A stretch of DNA of 64,000 nucleotides from Cerioporus squamosus (lineage: Eukaryota; Basidiomycota; Agaricomycetes; Polyporales; Polyporaceae). The translations under genes were made by a program, and so were the position numbers. The notes beneath the pieces were generated by a model. That model had not been told where the DNA came from, did no database searches, and saw nothing but the letters and a program-made list of their open reading frames with translations. Location: NCBI GenBank assembly GCA_022592435.1, contig JABYQS010000091.1:94126-158125 (forward strand). Direction: 5' to 3'. Shown one piece after another: positions 45,801-55,936 of the stretch; the first letter of the stretch is position 1; each line of letters opens with the position of its first letter.

Positions 45801-46665
45801 GAATATCGCGCGGCCTGGGTTGGCTTTGCCCGCGTCCTTGTCCTCGCCTGTGCCTGTGCCTGCGCATGCTACGCCTGAGCCGGAGCGGCACGAGAAGCTC
45901 ACAGGTACGGGCAAGCGTCCCCGCGAACACGAACACGAGCGCGACGAACCAGCCGCTGCGGCGGCACCCGTGAGAGGGAGACCGGACGCGGACGCGTTCG
46001 AGCTGCCGCTGCCCGCTGCGGAGCTGGAGGGGATGCTGATCGAGACGCTGGCGACGGCGCGCGCGTCGTCGTTGGCGACGTCGGCGCTGTATGGTGCGGT
46101 GATGGCTGCAAGGCCTGCGTTGAGGGAGATGGGGCTGCCGGTGAGGAGGGGGACGGCGGCCGCGGACGAGGAGGAGGGCGAGAAGGGCGAGAGAGAGAAG
46201 AAGGGACGGGGTGCGGGACGCGGGGCGGACGCTGCGAGTCGGCGGGCGTGGGTGCCTGCGATTGAGGGTGTGCTGGAGGCGGGGTGGGCGCGGTGTGGGG
46301 TGTTTGGGAAGGTTGTGAACCAGGGTACTGTGAGTCGTCTTCCGCCTTTTCTCGTTCGTCGCTGTTTGCTTTCCTGTCTTTGGTGATTCCTGTCCTTCTC
46401 GTCTCTTCTATGCTTTCCTTTCTGTTTTCTGTGGACGAATGCTGACCACTTCACCCACACCCTGTAGGATGCGACGGACCACGAGCTGGCGCTGGAGGCG
46501 CGGTGGTTCTACGACCCGGACCGGGACGACGACGGGGAGCGGGCGGGCGTGATCAGGAGCATGATGCGCCGGCCGGGGAAGCGGAGCGAGACGAAGAAGG
46601 CGAAGCATTACTACTGGCGGCCGCTGCCCAAGATCTCGCGGTGGGATGCGGAGGACGAGCTGTGA
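42836..46665 (+). CDS. Large low-complexity nuclear-type protein with winged-helix-like C-terminus (GDS1-like, tentative)
   Basis: The start at 42836 (MIPTCSSPTPPARPS) opens a Ser/Pro-rich region. A donor at 43233 (GTACGT) is followed by a poorly coding stretch up to an acceptor at 43659, after which DDDEDDDIEDYAFGFDLDDL begins; whether 43233-43659 is one long intron or holds a small exon is unresolved. Later exons are clear and in phase: up to 44629, 44683-44820, 44878-46329 and 46468-46665. At 44920-45051 a 30-nt unit repeats five times (SRAHTPAAPI-type). KKKARLDD-like, KPKKVKRSR and TTKRKERARREKER segments look like nuclear localisation signals, and 45424-45482 encodes alternating T-K, T-R and T-Q. 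The C-terminus (MLIETLATARASSLATSALY, then WVPAIEGVLEAGWARCGVFG, LEARWFYDPDRDDD and HYYWRPLPKISRW) resembles, from memory, the winged-helix domain of GDS1-like fungal proteins. That name is tentative; a chromatin or transcription role is inference. Confidence 0.65.
44920..45051 (+). repeat. Five-unit 30-nt coding repeat (SRAHTP motif)
   Basis: Five consecutive decapeptide units of the form SR(A/S)(H/R/C)TPxxP(V/I), in frame inside the winged-helix-like gene. Each TP may be a proline-directed phosphorylation site; that is inference. Confidence 0.8.
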
Positions 46666-47538
46666 GCTCTCTCTGCTTGCCGGGGACGGGGGGCGTAAGT
46701 TATGCGATAATGTGAACGAATGGTCTGAACGATGTTGTTGTGTTTTTTCTTCGTCGTGTTCGAGTTTGAGCGAGTTGTTTTGTATGTGTTTCGTGTCTCG
46801 ATTCGCTAGTACGTATGGTACGATCGCTGTAGTGTCTGTCTGAGTATCGTCTGTGACTATGAACGAACGCTGTGTCCTTGGCGATGTAATGATCATTGTT
46901 TCCTCGCAAACCCCGCACATGAACACTCGCGGTTCGCTCCCGATCTCGCCGTTTGGCCTGGTACCTGGGCGACGCGCTGCGCATAAGTACATGTTCCACA
47001 ATCCAGACACGCCGGAGGGGGAACCGCGCCAGACCATCATCGTCGCGAGTTGGGACTCGCGGTGATGCAGCTGCAGCCTGAGCTGAGCTCCGCGCGGTCG
47101 AGCGACGGCAACTTCTTCAGTCTAGTGGTGCTTTGGTATTGCTGCGCGCGTATCTCGAAATCTATGTAGGCTATCGCTGACTCGCTGCTGTGTGGACTGT
47201 CTTGGGCCTCTGCACTCCGCCGTTCGTCTGCCACTTGCGCTCGGTTCGGAACCGTCGGCAAGTTGGAGACGTGGACGATAAGTACCCTGTGAGGACTCGG
47301 AAGGAGGGTAAGTATAGTAGTACCCGGTTGTGCGCCACGACGGGGGGAGTACCTTAGACCTCGAAGCTCGAACTCCGGCTGGCAGATCAACGTCAACTCG
47401 GATACGGACACGCACACGCACAACAGCTGAGTCGACGAGGAGTACTTGTCCATCGATCACGAGGAGGTCTGTCTGCGTTCATGGAGCTGAGCTCGTGGGG
47501 CTGCACGGTACGCATAGCAAGCGCGTGGCAGCGGCATA
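46666..47538. other. Intergenic region between winged-helix-like gene and duplicated unknown gene
   Basis: About 870 bp between convergent ends. No gene, RNA or strong repeat is recognised. Confidence 0.45.
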
Positions 47539-48821
47539 TCATAGAGGGTATGGAGACCCGTACTCGACGGCGTTGTCGAAGAGTATGACAAGCGGTCTAG
47601 CGCTGTTCTCTCTCTCCGGCCAGTGCTTGTCCATACCCCTCGCCCACACCTGCGGCTTCCGGTAACGGAGTGTCGCCAAGAGCCGTCCTTCTTGCGGGTA
47701 GAGTTCGGGTGGAACCGGAGGTGCAGTGTACGATGGATTGGGTCGGACGGGATCCCACTCGAGAGAGCGCAGTACGCGTACAACTGCGACGCGCTCCGGA
47801 ATGCTCTGGGAGCGCAGATGGCTCGGAACAGCATAAGAGTGTGCCTGTTGCAAGCGGGTATCAGCTCGCTCAACGGCCTACAATGTGACAAACGGACCTG
47901 AGAAGGGGCTATGCAACTGAGCCGCGGGACGCTTCTTTGGGAAGCCGGACATGGACCTCCTGGTGTGGGAGGATGTCATATTCCTCAGTAGCGCGTGTGT
48001 GATCCGTTCATCGCCAATGAATGCACACGAAGGCCAGTTACAATCCAGAGGTAAGTCGAACGGTTGGCCAAAAGCATGCAGGTATCGCGTGCTGAGGACA
48101 TCCCCCGATGTGAATCTGCCGTAGTGTGTCCGAGCGAAGTCCATCACTTGCTGAGGGACAGTCGCATCGACGGTGGTGATAAGACGTCGGATGGGAGCGA
48201 ACGTCTGGTTGCCAGCAATGGTGGGAAGGGGTATGCGCCAAGGAACACCGCGTTGGGTCGTGAAGTCGACCCCGGAAGCGAAGCTGGCAGGGTCGTCTGA
48301 GGCGGTCAGACGGATCCGGAGCTCCCCTGCGAGAGGCGGAGCACGAGGAGGTTGGTAGTAGTAGAGAAATCCGCTAAGCTTGGTTGGCAGACGGCGAGCA
48401 TCTGGCTGTGGGGCGTGTGCAAGAGGGCGACTCGAGGGCGGCCACTAGAATGTTGGTGGTTGTGGACAACGATAGCGGTACCAGGGTGTTTCCACGGAAC
48501 GGATGTGATATAGTCATCCGGTGTGAGCTTTGTCGGATCCAAGGCGCAGATCAATGTAGAGGCGGGACTGGTGCTCGTCTGCCGACCAGCTTGAGCCATG
48601 CGCGAAGTATCTGGAGGAGCGCCGCCAGCTGCCGTGCCTAGAGGTGCGAACGTGCGCAATGCACACAGAGACCGTGGCGATGCGAAGTTGGTGTTGGGAG
48701 TCAACCTTGTCCACCGAGCTCGGGGGACGACATAAGGCTGCAGCTCGCCGCTCGGGCGCTTCCAAGCGCGTAAGGCACGATGTGCGGACACGGCCAGATC
48801 GCTTCGCATGACCATATGCAT
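47539..48821 (-). pseudogene. Unrecognised gene, copy D1 (frame-shifted)
   Basis: Minus-strand segment with clear paralogy to 51898-53134. Shared stretches in order: MRSDLA at the start, LDPTKLTPDDY(I/F), GRPRVALL, FLYYYQPPRAP, LAGELRIRLTASDDPASF, RYLHAFGQPFDLPLD, RVLRSLEWDPVRPNPSYT and PPELYPQEGRLLATLRYRK. The first half (to about 48420) and the second half (FLYYYQPPRAP onward) are in different frames, and another break lies near 47890-47930 before RVLRSLEWD. An in-frame segment just upstream of 48821 (DELHSILAGGYFDPHAYG) may be an earlier exon. I do not recognise the family. Conservation of blocks between D1 and D2 argues for a formerly protein-coding gene. Confidence 0.5.
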
Positions 48822-48977
48822 GGGGGTCGAAGTATCCTCCTGCTAGAATGCTATGGAGTTCGTCTGTGAGTACAATCAACAACAGCGGAGGCAGAATAGG
48901 TACCGTTTCGAAACAGGATGATGGTTGAAGTTAACTTGTGAGACGCTGGACCCCGGGAAGAGGCGCGGCAGCCGAAT

Positions 48978-49009
48978 CTAATAGAGACTATTTGCAAATT
49001 GCAGCGGGT
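48978..49009 (+). repeat. Inverted repeat, left arm
   Basis: Left arm contains TAATAGAGACTATTTGCA and GCAGCGGGT. The reverse complement is found at 49213-49238, apart from a 7-nt insertion in the left arm and minor mismatches. Spacing is about 200 bp. Confidence 0.7.
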
Positions 49010-49212
49010 TCCGAACGGGCTCGAGATACGGTGATCTCAGCATTGGTTGGAGTCGCGGGGGTATGACGGCTGTACCCCGCAGCCCCTCCTCCTCAGCGTC
49101 TCCTACCGCCAATGCTTGCGGACTCCAGACAGAGTGTCTCGGTAAACCACGAACAAATTCAAACCATAGGTATCGCTCCAGCTTATTAATGACATCCGCT
49201 CCACGATATCAC

Positions 49213-49238
49213 ACCCGCTGCAAATAGTCTCTAATAAG
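49213..49238 (-). repeat. Inverted repeat, right arm
   Basis: Reads ACCCGCTGCAAATAGTCTCT and then AATAAG on the + strand, complementary to the arm at 48978-49009. Confidence 0.7.
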
Positions 49239-49568
49239 TCACTCATGCCCTTATACTCCTTCATGGTTCGCGTCGATTGGCATCTCATAGCAGAGCCCCT
49301 GCGACCGTGAACTTCGAGGTGCGTCCGATCTCCGTGATCAATGACCTGGAAGTCCGTAGCATGATTGTGAACGTAACAGCCGGTCCCATGGGGCCCTGGC
49401 GGTAGTGGTAGACTATGTACGGCATCATACATCAAGTCCAGCGTCGACCGGACCGAACGACATCTACTGGTGATGCGAGCTGACAGGAGATCATAGCGCA
49501 GCGTCGAGCTTTCCGCGCACTATAGCCCGCCATTGTCACGATAGTGTCAGTATTGGCGATCGCGCCGG

Positions 49569-49576
49569 GATAAAAG
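49569..49576 (+). promoter_or_regulatory. Putative TATA box of the methyltransferase gene
   Basis: GATAAAAG lies about 60 bp upstream of the ATG at 49636. Position and sequence only. Confidence 0.4.
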
Positions 49577-49635
49577 CGACGCTGCCCATCGCAAACCGGT
49601 CTCGTACCATCACAACCCCTGCGACAGCGACGAAG

Positions 49636-50570
49636 ATGAATTACGAAGACCCCGAAGGTGTGAAGAAGTACAGGGCCAAAGCCGAAGCCCTCACCAGCCC
49701 CTTCGCGCTGCACCTCATCCGGGAGTGCGGCCTCGACCGCGCCGATGGGAGTTCGGAGCTCGTCATCCTCGACAACGCGTGCGGCACGGGGGCCGTCACG
49801 GTCAAGCTCTACGAGACGCTATCTCCCGCTGCAAAGGCGAAGCTGCAGGTCGTGTGCGGGGACCTATCGCCCTCTATGGTGAAGAGCGTGCAGGAGCGCA
49901 TCGAAGAGAGTGGGTGGGCGGGTGCGAGCGCAAAGGTCGTCGACGCATGGGTACGTCCGAGTCTTGAGTCCGAGTTGGGGGAGAGGAGGAGGAGGTGCTG
50001 ACGACGCGCTGGCAGAGGATGGACTTACCGTCGAACACCTTCACGCATGTCATCACCAACTTCGCCCTCCCCGGGTTCGCCGAACCGCGCTCGTTCCTCG
50101 CAGAGGCCTTTCGCGTCCTCCGTCCATTCGGTGTCAACGCGCTCACCAAATTCGAGCACGTACCGTGGTACCCCATCTCTGCCGCGGCGATTGCACGCAT
50201 CCCCGGAGCCCCGCGCGTGCCGTCCTTCAAAGAGTTCAGCCAGGACGTTCAGATGGAGCGGAAGGGGACGACGACTGGAGCGACGTGACGTTCATCCAGG
50301 AGAAGATACGGAGGGCCGGCTTCGAGGATGTGCAGTGCGTCTTGCGGCAGAACGTGTCGAAGTTCCCGAATGCCGAGGAGTATCTGAAGATTCATGGCGA
50401 GATCACGGTGATTGGGATGGCATGGAGTGAGGAGGAGAAGGCGAGGGTGAGACCACACTTCCAAGCGGCGTTGTTGGAGGAGTTGAAGAGCAGGTTTGGC
50501 GATGGGGAGATAGCGTTTGGTCTGGGAGGCATGGTGCATCACCGCCAAAGTCCCCGCCAGCAAGACGTAG
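49636..50570 (+). CDS. Class I SAM-dependent methyltransferase (reading frame interrupted)
   Basis: Small-molecule type methyltransferase. Exon 1 (49636-49950) encodes motif I as VILDNACGTGAVT, with the glycine-rich SAM loop, and then CGDLSPSMV. After an intron (49951-50015), exon 2 reads RMDLPSNTFTHVITNFALPG (motif IV region) and VLRPFGVNALTKFEHVPWYP. The frame then needs one base more in the GGGG run near 50267-50270: the next frame continues GDDDWSDVTFIQEKIRRAGF and IHGEITVIGMAW. A second break near 50539 (two missing or one extra base) would give TAKVPASKT and TAG at 50568-50570; otherwise the frame runs on to 50593. Substrate unknown. It sits between the two decayed D copies. The breaks fit consensus errors or early decay. 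Confidence 0.75.
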
Positions 50571-51897
50571 GTCGGAGTCTTCGAGTGGCGTAACAACCGT
50601 GCGTGTTACGAATAGTAGGAGCCAAAGATGTGACAGTCGTCCTGTGCTCGAGTACGAGGGAAGCATTACATTGCGATGGCGATACGCAAAAAAGTCGAGG
50701 TCAGGACTGGTCGGCAGGAGAGAAGAGAGAAGACTTTGCCGACAACCTCCGCCACGATGGCCTCGTGGCGGCGGTGCTCGCACGCGTTTCTGCCTTTCTC
50801 CTCCTCCTCTTCGTCTACTTACTCCGTATTTGCAGCACATGGGGTGTCTATCGCAAGTGCCGGAAAGTCTCGATGAACACAGGGGAACTAGTTACTTCGA
50901 CCTCCAAACTCGCCAAACTCTCGTGTCTTGACGTACTCACTGTGATGTCTCCCTGTCTGCCTCCGAGTCGCAGGTCCCATGCCCGTACTGGCGTCGGACG
51001 CTCGCCATGCCACCGCGATGCGGATCCCGCTCCCCGTGTTCGTGTACGACGCCTCCCGAGCGGGTCAGTAGGCCCGCCTCGCAACCTCCGACGGTGATAC
51101 CGACTCCGCGTCCGAGGATGAGAACCTCGCCTAGAATGGAGACTCCCCGAAGGCGAAGTACGCATACGCCACCGCCGACCTCGAGGGCCTCCCAGTTCGA
51201 GTCTCTGAAGGCCGAGACACCGCACGGCCGTCACGCTCGCCACCGGGACCATCTCAGCGGTCATCGGCGACCTCGTGTTCTTCGGGTCCTTCGAGCTGTA
51301 CTCCAGGATGAAGAACAGGGGCCGCGGCGCAGAACTCAAGGCCGGTGCTGTCGGGGCTGGCGTACTCGGCCGTTCGTCGTGCGGTGTGCACGCATGGCTG
51401 AAAGTTCAAGGCGCATCCGGGGACTGCTATATGGGCTGCAAGGGCGAGAACATCGAGGTGCGAGCCGGAGGAGCTACGGAACGCGCTCGCTCAGGCTGTG
51501 GCAGTATTGGCAGGCGTGCGCGATGGCGGTCGGGACGGCCGTCACGCCTGGACTTACGGGATGCGGTGGGTGCTTGCGAGCTGAGTGGACCACTCACGCC
51601 GATGCCGGCGCGTGTGTTCGTGACAACCCTGCGGAGGTACAATCGGGTTGTCGCCGAGTGCTGCTATGAAGGACTCGAGACGTATTGTGATAGCAACTCG
51701 GATTAGTAGGCGGCGGAGGGACATACCAGTAGCGTTCGCAACACCCCAGATTCTTGCCTAAGAGAGTGATGGACGTCGTCAAGGTATCGCGCTGGTCATG
51801 GTGGAGAGTACATAAGCAAGGCTCCGAGTACAGGACAGTCGTCTCAAGATGTTGTAGCAGGATAGCGGCCAGTAAACGACTCCGACACGGTGCCCCT
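50571..51897. other. 1.3 kb region with decayed coding-like sequence
   Basis: No gene can be supported. Between about 51100 and 51700 on the + strand short frames look protein-like (ATADLEGLPVRVSEG, then RNALAQAVAVLAGV, then ARVFVTTLRRYNRVVAECC), but they lie in different frames and match no family I recognise. Possibly a degraded gene. Confidence 0.35.
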
Positions 51898-53134
51898 TCA
51901 TGCCGAGGAGCCGTATTCAAGCGCATTCTCGAAGAGTAGGCCAAATGCTCCAGCACTGTTTTTCCCCCTTTCCGGTTGATTGGTCCACATTCGCTGCCCA
52001 TACCCGCAGCTTCCGGTAACGCAGTGTCATCAAGAGCTGATCTTCTCGAGGGTAAAGCTCCGGCGGGATTGGCGGTCCAGTATACGAAGGGTTGGGTCGA
52101 ATGGGATCCCACTCGAGGGAGCGCAGCACACGCAGGACCACGACACGCTTTCCGGCATGTTCTGGAAGCGCAGGCGGCTCGAGGCAGCATAGTATCGTCC
52201 CTGTTCAAAGCGAAGAGTCAGCTCGCTTGACGGTTAATACGGAACAGTGCGGACTCTAGGCTGACCTAAGAAGGGGAGATGGCCGCCCCCTTTTCTGGGA
52301 CGAGCAAGAGTCCCGTCGAAGGATGCTATGTTTGAAGCTTCACACGTGCTATACTGTCCTTGCCAACAATTGCAAACGAAACGGCGGTAGTATCCAATGG
52401 TAGATCAAACGGTTGACCGAACGCATGCAGGTATCGCTTGGCCCGCGGACCGCCAGAGGGTTGGTATCTCGACGCGCGGTCCATCACGTCTCGAGGGACC
52501 GTTGCATCAACATCGGTGAGGATACGTCGGATGGGAGCGAATGTCTCGTTTTAGCGATAGCGAGAAGGGGAATGCACCAGAGTACCCCGCGTTTTCTCGT
52601 CATATCGACCCCGGGATGGAAGCTGGCAGGATCACTGGATGCGGTGAGACGGAACCGGAGTTCCCCTGCGAGGAGCGGAGCACGAGGAGGTTGGTAGTAG
52701 TACAGGAAGCCGCTGAAAGGCCCTGGGTCTCGTTGTGAATGCGGCTGCCAGAGGATGACTTGAGGGCGGCCATCGTGATGGTGTGTGACATAGAGGACAG
52801 CATCAGAGCTGTTCTAAACCCTCAACGCAGACACGAAATGGTCTTCTGGCGTGAGTTTCGTTGGGTCCAGGGTGTGGATTAGGGTGGAGGAGATCCGCGG
52901 CCGACCTCGAGCTACCCTCGAGCCTGTATCGGGAAGAGTGCTGCCTGCTCCTGCGTCCACGGATGCAAGAGTGCGCGATAGCGATCCAAGCCGTGTAGAG
53001 GTGTTGCTCATGTGAGAAGTCGATCCTGTCCATCGTCCTGGATGCCCAACGCGCAGCGGGACTCGGAGCTTGCGGTGCGTCGTGAATTGCCAAGGACTGA
53101 AGTAACGCCATGCCAACGCGAGATCGCTTCGCAT
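51898..53134 (-). pseudogene. Unrecognised gene, copy D2 (frame-shifted)
   Basis: Minus-strand paralogue of D1 in the same orientation, about 4 kb away. It starts MRSDLALAW and contains LDPTKLTPEDHFVSA, FSGFLYYYQPPRAP, LAGELRFRLTASSDPASF, RYLHAFGQPFDLPLD, RVLRSLEWDPIRPNPSYT and PPELYPREDQLLMTLRYRK, ending LFENALEYGSSA with TGA at 51898-51900. Frame breaks relative to D1 include a lost base near 52555 (GCTAAAACG) and one near 51965-51985. Family not recognised. Confidence 0.5.
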
Positions 53135-53708
53135 GGCTGTCGGACTCGCGGTAGGGCCTGCTGAGATGCTGTAGAGTGCGGCTCGTAGATACCATTGACA
53201 ATAGCACAGGCTGAAGGCGTACTGTATGACGGTTGAGTACGAGCATCCGTGAGACGCTGGCGCACGTCACAGAAAGACGCCCGCCCGACACGCGGCAGCG
53301 GCCGCTTCCAGTTTATGCATCGTGTTCTCTCTTGTGACCATACCCAACCCCGGATCGGTCGATGAACGCGGCCACATATCCTCTGCACAAGTCCTAGCAC
53401 CGAGCGGCGCACCGGCAAGCCTAGTCTGCGATAATTTCTAACAGAGGTTCGCATCGCAGCCGCGCTTCATGCAGAAAGTTTGGACGCAGACGGCCACCAG
53501 AGCGAGACGACGACGCTATTGGATAGGAACAGAGCGACTCGAAGGCAGGATCGTCCTCCTTGATACGGGTTGCTTCATGCTCGCTGTATGCGCATACGCG
53601 AGGGGATCGACCACCGACGGTGGTTTGCACTGGCATGCCGGGGTCGTCGTCGTTCGATGACTCGATACTTCCGCTCGCGATCAATTCGAGCATGAATCTC
53701 ACAGGAAA
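53135..53708. other. Intergenic region, nothing recognised
   Basis: About 570 bp upstream of D2. Short open frames only. Confidence 0.35.
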
Positions 53709-54332
53709 TCATAGTTCGCACAAGCCGGCGACGGATGCGAACTCTGGCAAGAAGACCTTGCCATGCCAACATCCCGGAGGATCAGCACGACACTGTCGAA
53801 ACTCAGCGGTCTCGTTCTCTGCATTGTGGTCCGCAGAGGTACTCGCGAGGTATGGAATTATATGATACTTCATCGCATGGGCATTGCGCACTTGGGCTAG
53901 ATCCACGACGGACTCGAGCATGCTCTCGCGTAGCTCAGTCACCGTAACGGCGAGTGCTGCGCGCCCGGAAAAGTCGGTGTGTCCTCTGTCTCCCGAGACT
54001 CCCTTGAACACTGAGGTCTGAACATTCAGCAGCAGCTCCCTTGCCTCCCTCGAGTAATCCAGGCTGACGTCCGCGCATCTAGTAGCAAGCCCATCATACG
54101 CTCTCGCAAAATTCGACCCCGCCGGCCAGATCCACCGCCAGCTCGGGTCATCCCAGTCCTCGCCCGTATCTCTTCCGTAGCGCTCTCTGCACATGCCGCT
54201 TGCATTGTCTCGACCGCGGGCATGGGCCGTGAGGTTCTGCCTACCTGCTCCTAGGTTCACATCGTACGTGCGCTGCAGGCTTCCGACTCCCGAGTGGAGG
54301 ACCGAACCATCTATCCTGGTGTACTCCGGCAA
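53709..54332 (-). CDS. Possible hypothetical protein (about 207 residues or less)
   Basis: A minus-strand open frame with protein-like composition: WDDPSWRWIWPAGSNFARAY, then EARELLLNVQTSVFKGVSG and TVTELRESMLESVVDLAQV. No domain or family is recognised. Further exons may lie to the left (an open frame at 53702-53421 contains MRFMLELIASGSIESS). Start uncertain. Confidence 0.3.
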   Translation of the reverse strand: MPEYTRIDGSVLHSGVGSLQRTYDVNLGAGRQNLTAHARGRDNASGMCRERYGRDTGEDWDDPSWRWIWPAGSNFARAYDGLATRCADVSLDYSREARELLLNVQTSVFKGVSGDRGHTDFSGRAALAVTVTELRESMLESVVDLAQVRNAHAMKYHIIPYLASTSADHNAENETAEFRQCRADPPGCWHGKVFLPEFASVAGLCEL

Positions 54333-55936
54333 GCCGACGTTTCCGACCCCGACATGCTCTCTGTGATCTACCGCTCGGACCTCCGCTAGACGTCGCGGCG
54401 TTCTGATGCACGTCCGCCGTCGGTCTATCTGTTGCGTCCAATGTCTTCGTCTTCGTCATCCGGCCTCGTAGTCTGTGCGGCATGTCAGAAGCCACTCCAC
54501 CCGCTGCGACGACTATCTGTGCCGTAACGACAGACTCAGCTGGGAGTGTGAGCGCAGGCGTACGACGACTCACGAGAGGATAATCATCCTCGCACATCCT
54601 CCTCCGCAGTGGAAAGCGCCTCGCACGCCTCCTCCGTAGTAGGTACTAGGAAGCGTCTTCGGATGCTATGCGTCTTGTCCGCCTGGGAGCGCGAGGTGAG
54701 TAATCCGAAGCGAGAAGACCGCGGGCTTGCCATACCTGACGGATTCTGGTGCGCCGCCACAGGTAGGTGGGTCATACGTGGGTACGTCCGCGGCATACAG
54801 GTCGTCCGTATCTGCCAAATATCAGATGGAACACACTACACCGCGCCGCGAACCATATTGCGAATATTTACGTGGTTGTTCGACATCCCGGTCGGGCGTG
54901 CTGACCGGGTTGATGCGACCATCATCGGACTCGGACCAATCCTAGGACCACACTCACCAACCTGGATCGGAAAGGAGCTGCTCGAACACGCTGGCGACAT
55001 CCTTCTCAGACCGCAATGATGACATCCGCCAGTCGAAGAGGGAAGCCGCGATGAGCGCTGCGACGCAGTGGCTTACGAAGGTCGCAGCGCTGAAGCGGCG
55101 GGCGCGGCTGTCTGCGGAGCCTGTCGTTCGAGTGTCTTGCTAACCTCCGAGTTGGTCGCGGAGTCAAGGTGCGTGCTGTGCAGAGATAGGGTCAGCGTGT
55201 GGATAACGTTGGTCCAGGGAAGATGCGGATGACGTACCAGGTGGGCGCGATGCACGAAGAGCAGTGTCCGGGACTGCGCGCTGGCGGTTCACCGCGACCG
55301 CTCGATGTACACAAGACGATCGGAAGGGAAGGGTGGCGAGTTGCGATGATAGCTGTGTGTGTATGGGGTGCCGAATCGATGACGGTTTACCTGGGTGTCT
55401 GAACGGTGGATTGCGAGTCCAAGGTGTCGGATCCCGAAGCCTGTTTGGCAATATTCTCCGGCGTGCAAGCATGGGCGCGATGGAAGAAGCAGCCCCGGAT
55501 GATGAGATGGCGTCCTGGAGACGCATGGGACGCGGCGTGCGATGACGATGGGGAGTGTGCGCGAGGAGTGGACGAGCGCAAATCAGGGCATTGCGACTGT
55601 ACGCACGCGCGCGCTGATCAGAAGACTGACTCGCAAACCACAGTCACGACGGCGGTCTTCGGCGCGAGTGGTCGCCTTTGTGGCGCTGGACTGTTTCGGA
55701 GATCGCGTCCCAGATTTGGGTGGGCACCCGCGAGCTGTTCGTCTTCGGTGCCTGTTTCTGGTGCCCGCCGGCATGGGGTGCTCTCGCCGAGGACGCAGAG
55801 TGAGGCTGAACGAGGCCGCGCTCGGAGAGCGGACAGCGCGGAGGGTTGTGTAGCCGGATGAGGGGAGGCTGTGCGGGAGGAGGAGGCAAGTATCAGACAA
55901 TGATGGCCTGCTCTTCTCCATCACAATGAACCCTCC
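54333..55936. other. 1.6 kb gene-poor region upstream of the G-alpha gene
   Basis: No supported gene. Several short overlapping ORFs on both strands lack any recognisable domain. The right end must contain the G-alpha promoter. Confidence 0.4.

Larger units (their letters stand above)
48822..49635. other. Divergent intergenic region with an inverted repeat
   Basis: About 810 bp between the D1 segment and the methyltransferase. It contains an imperfect inverted repeat (48978-49009 and 49213-49238) and a TATA-like element near the methyltransferase. No coding feature. Confidence 0.5.

Noticed and set aside
43687..45936. Long minus-strand open frame (about 749 codons)
   Set aside because: Antisense shadow of the low-complexity winged-helix-like gene; Arg- and Ser-rich with no domain.
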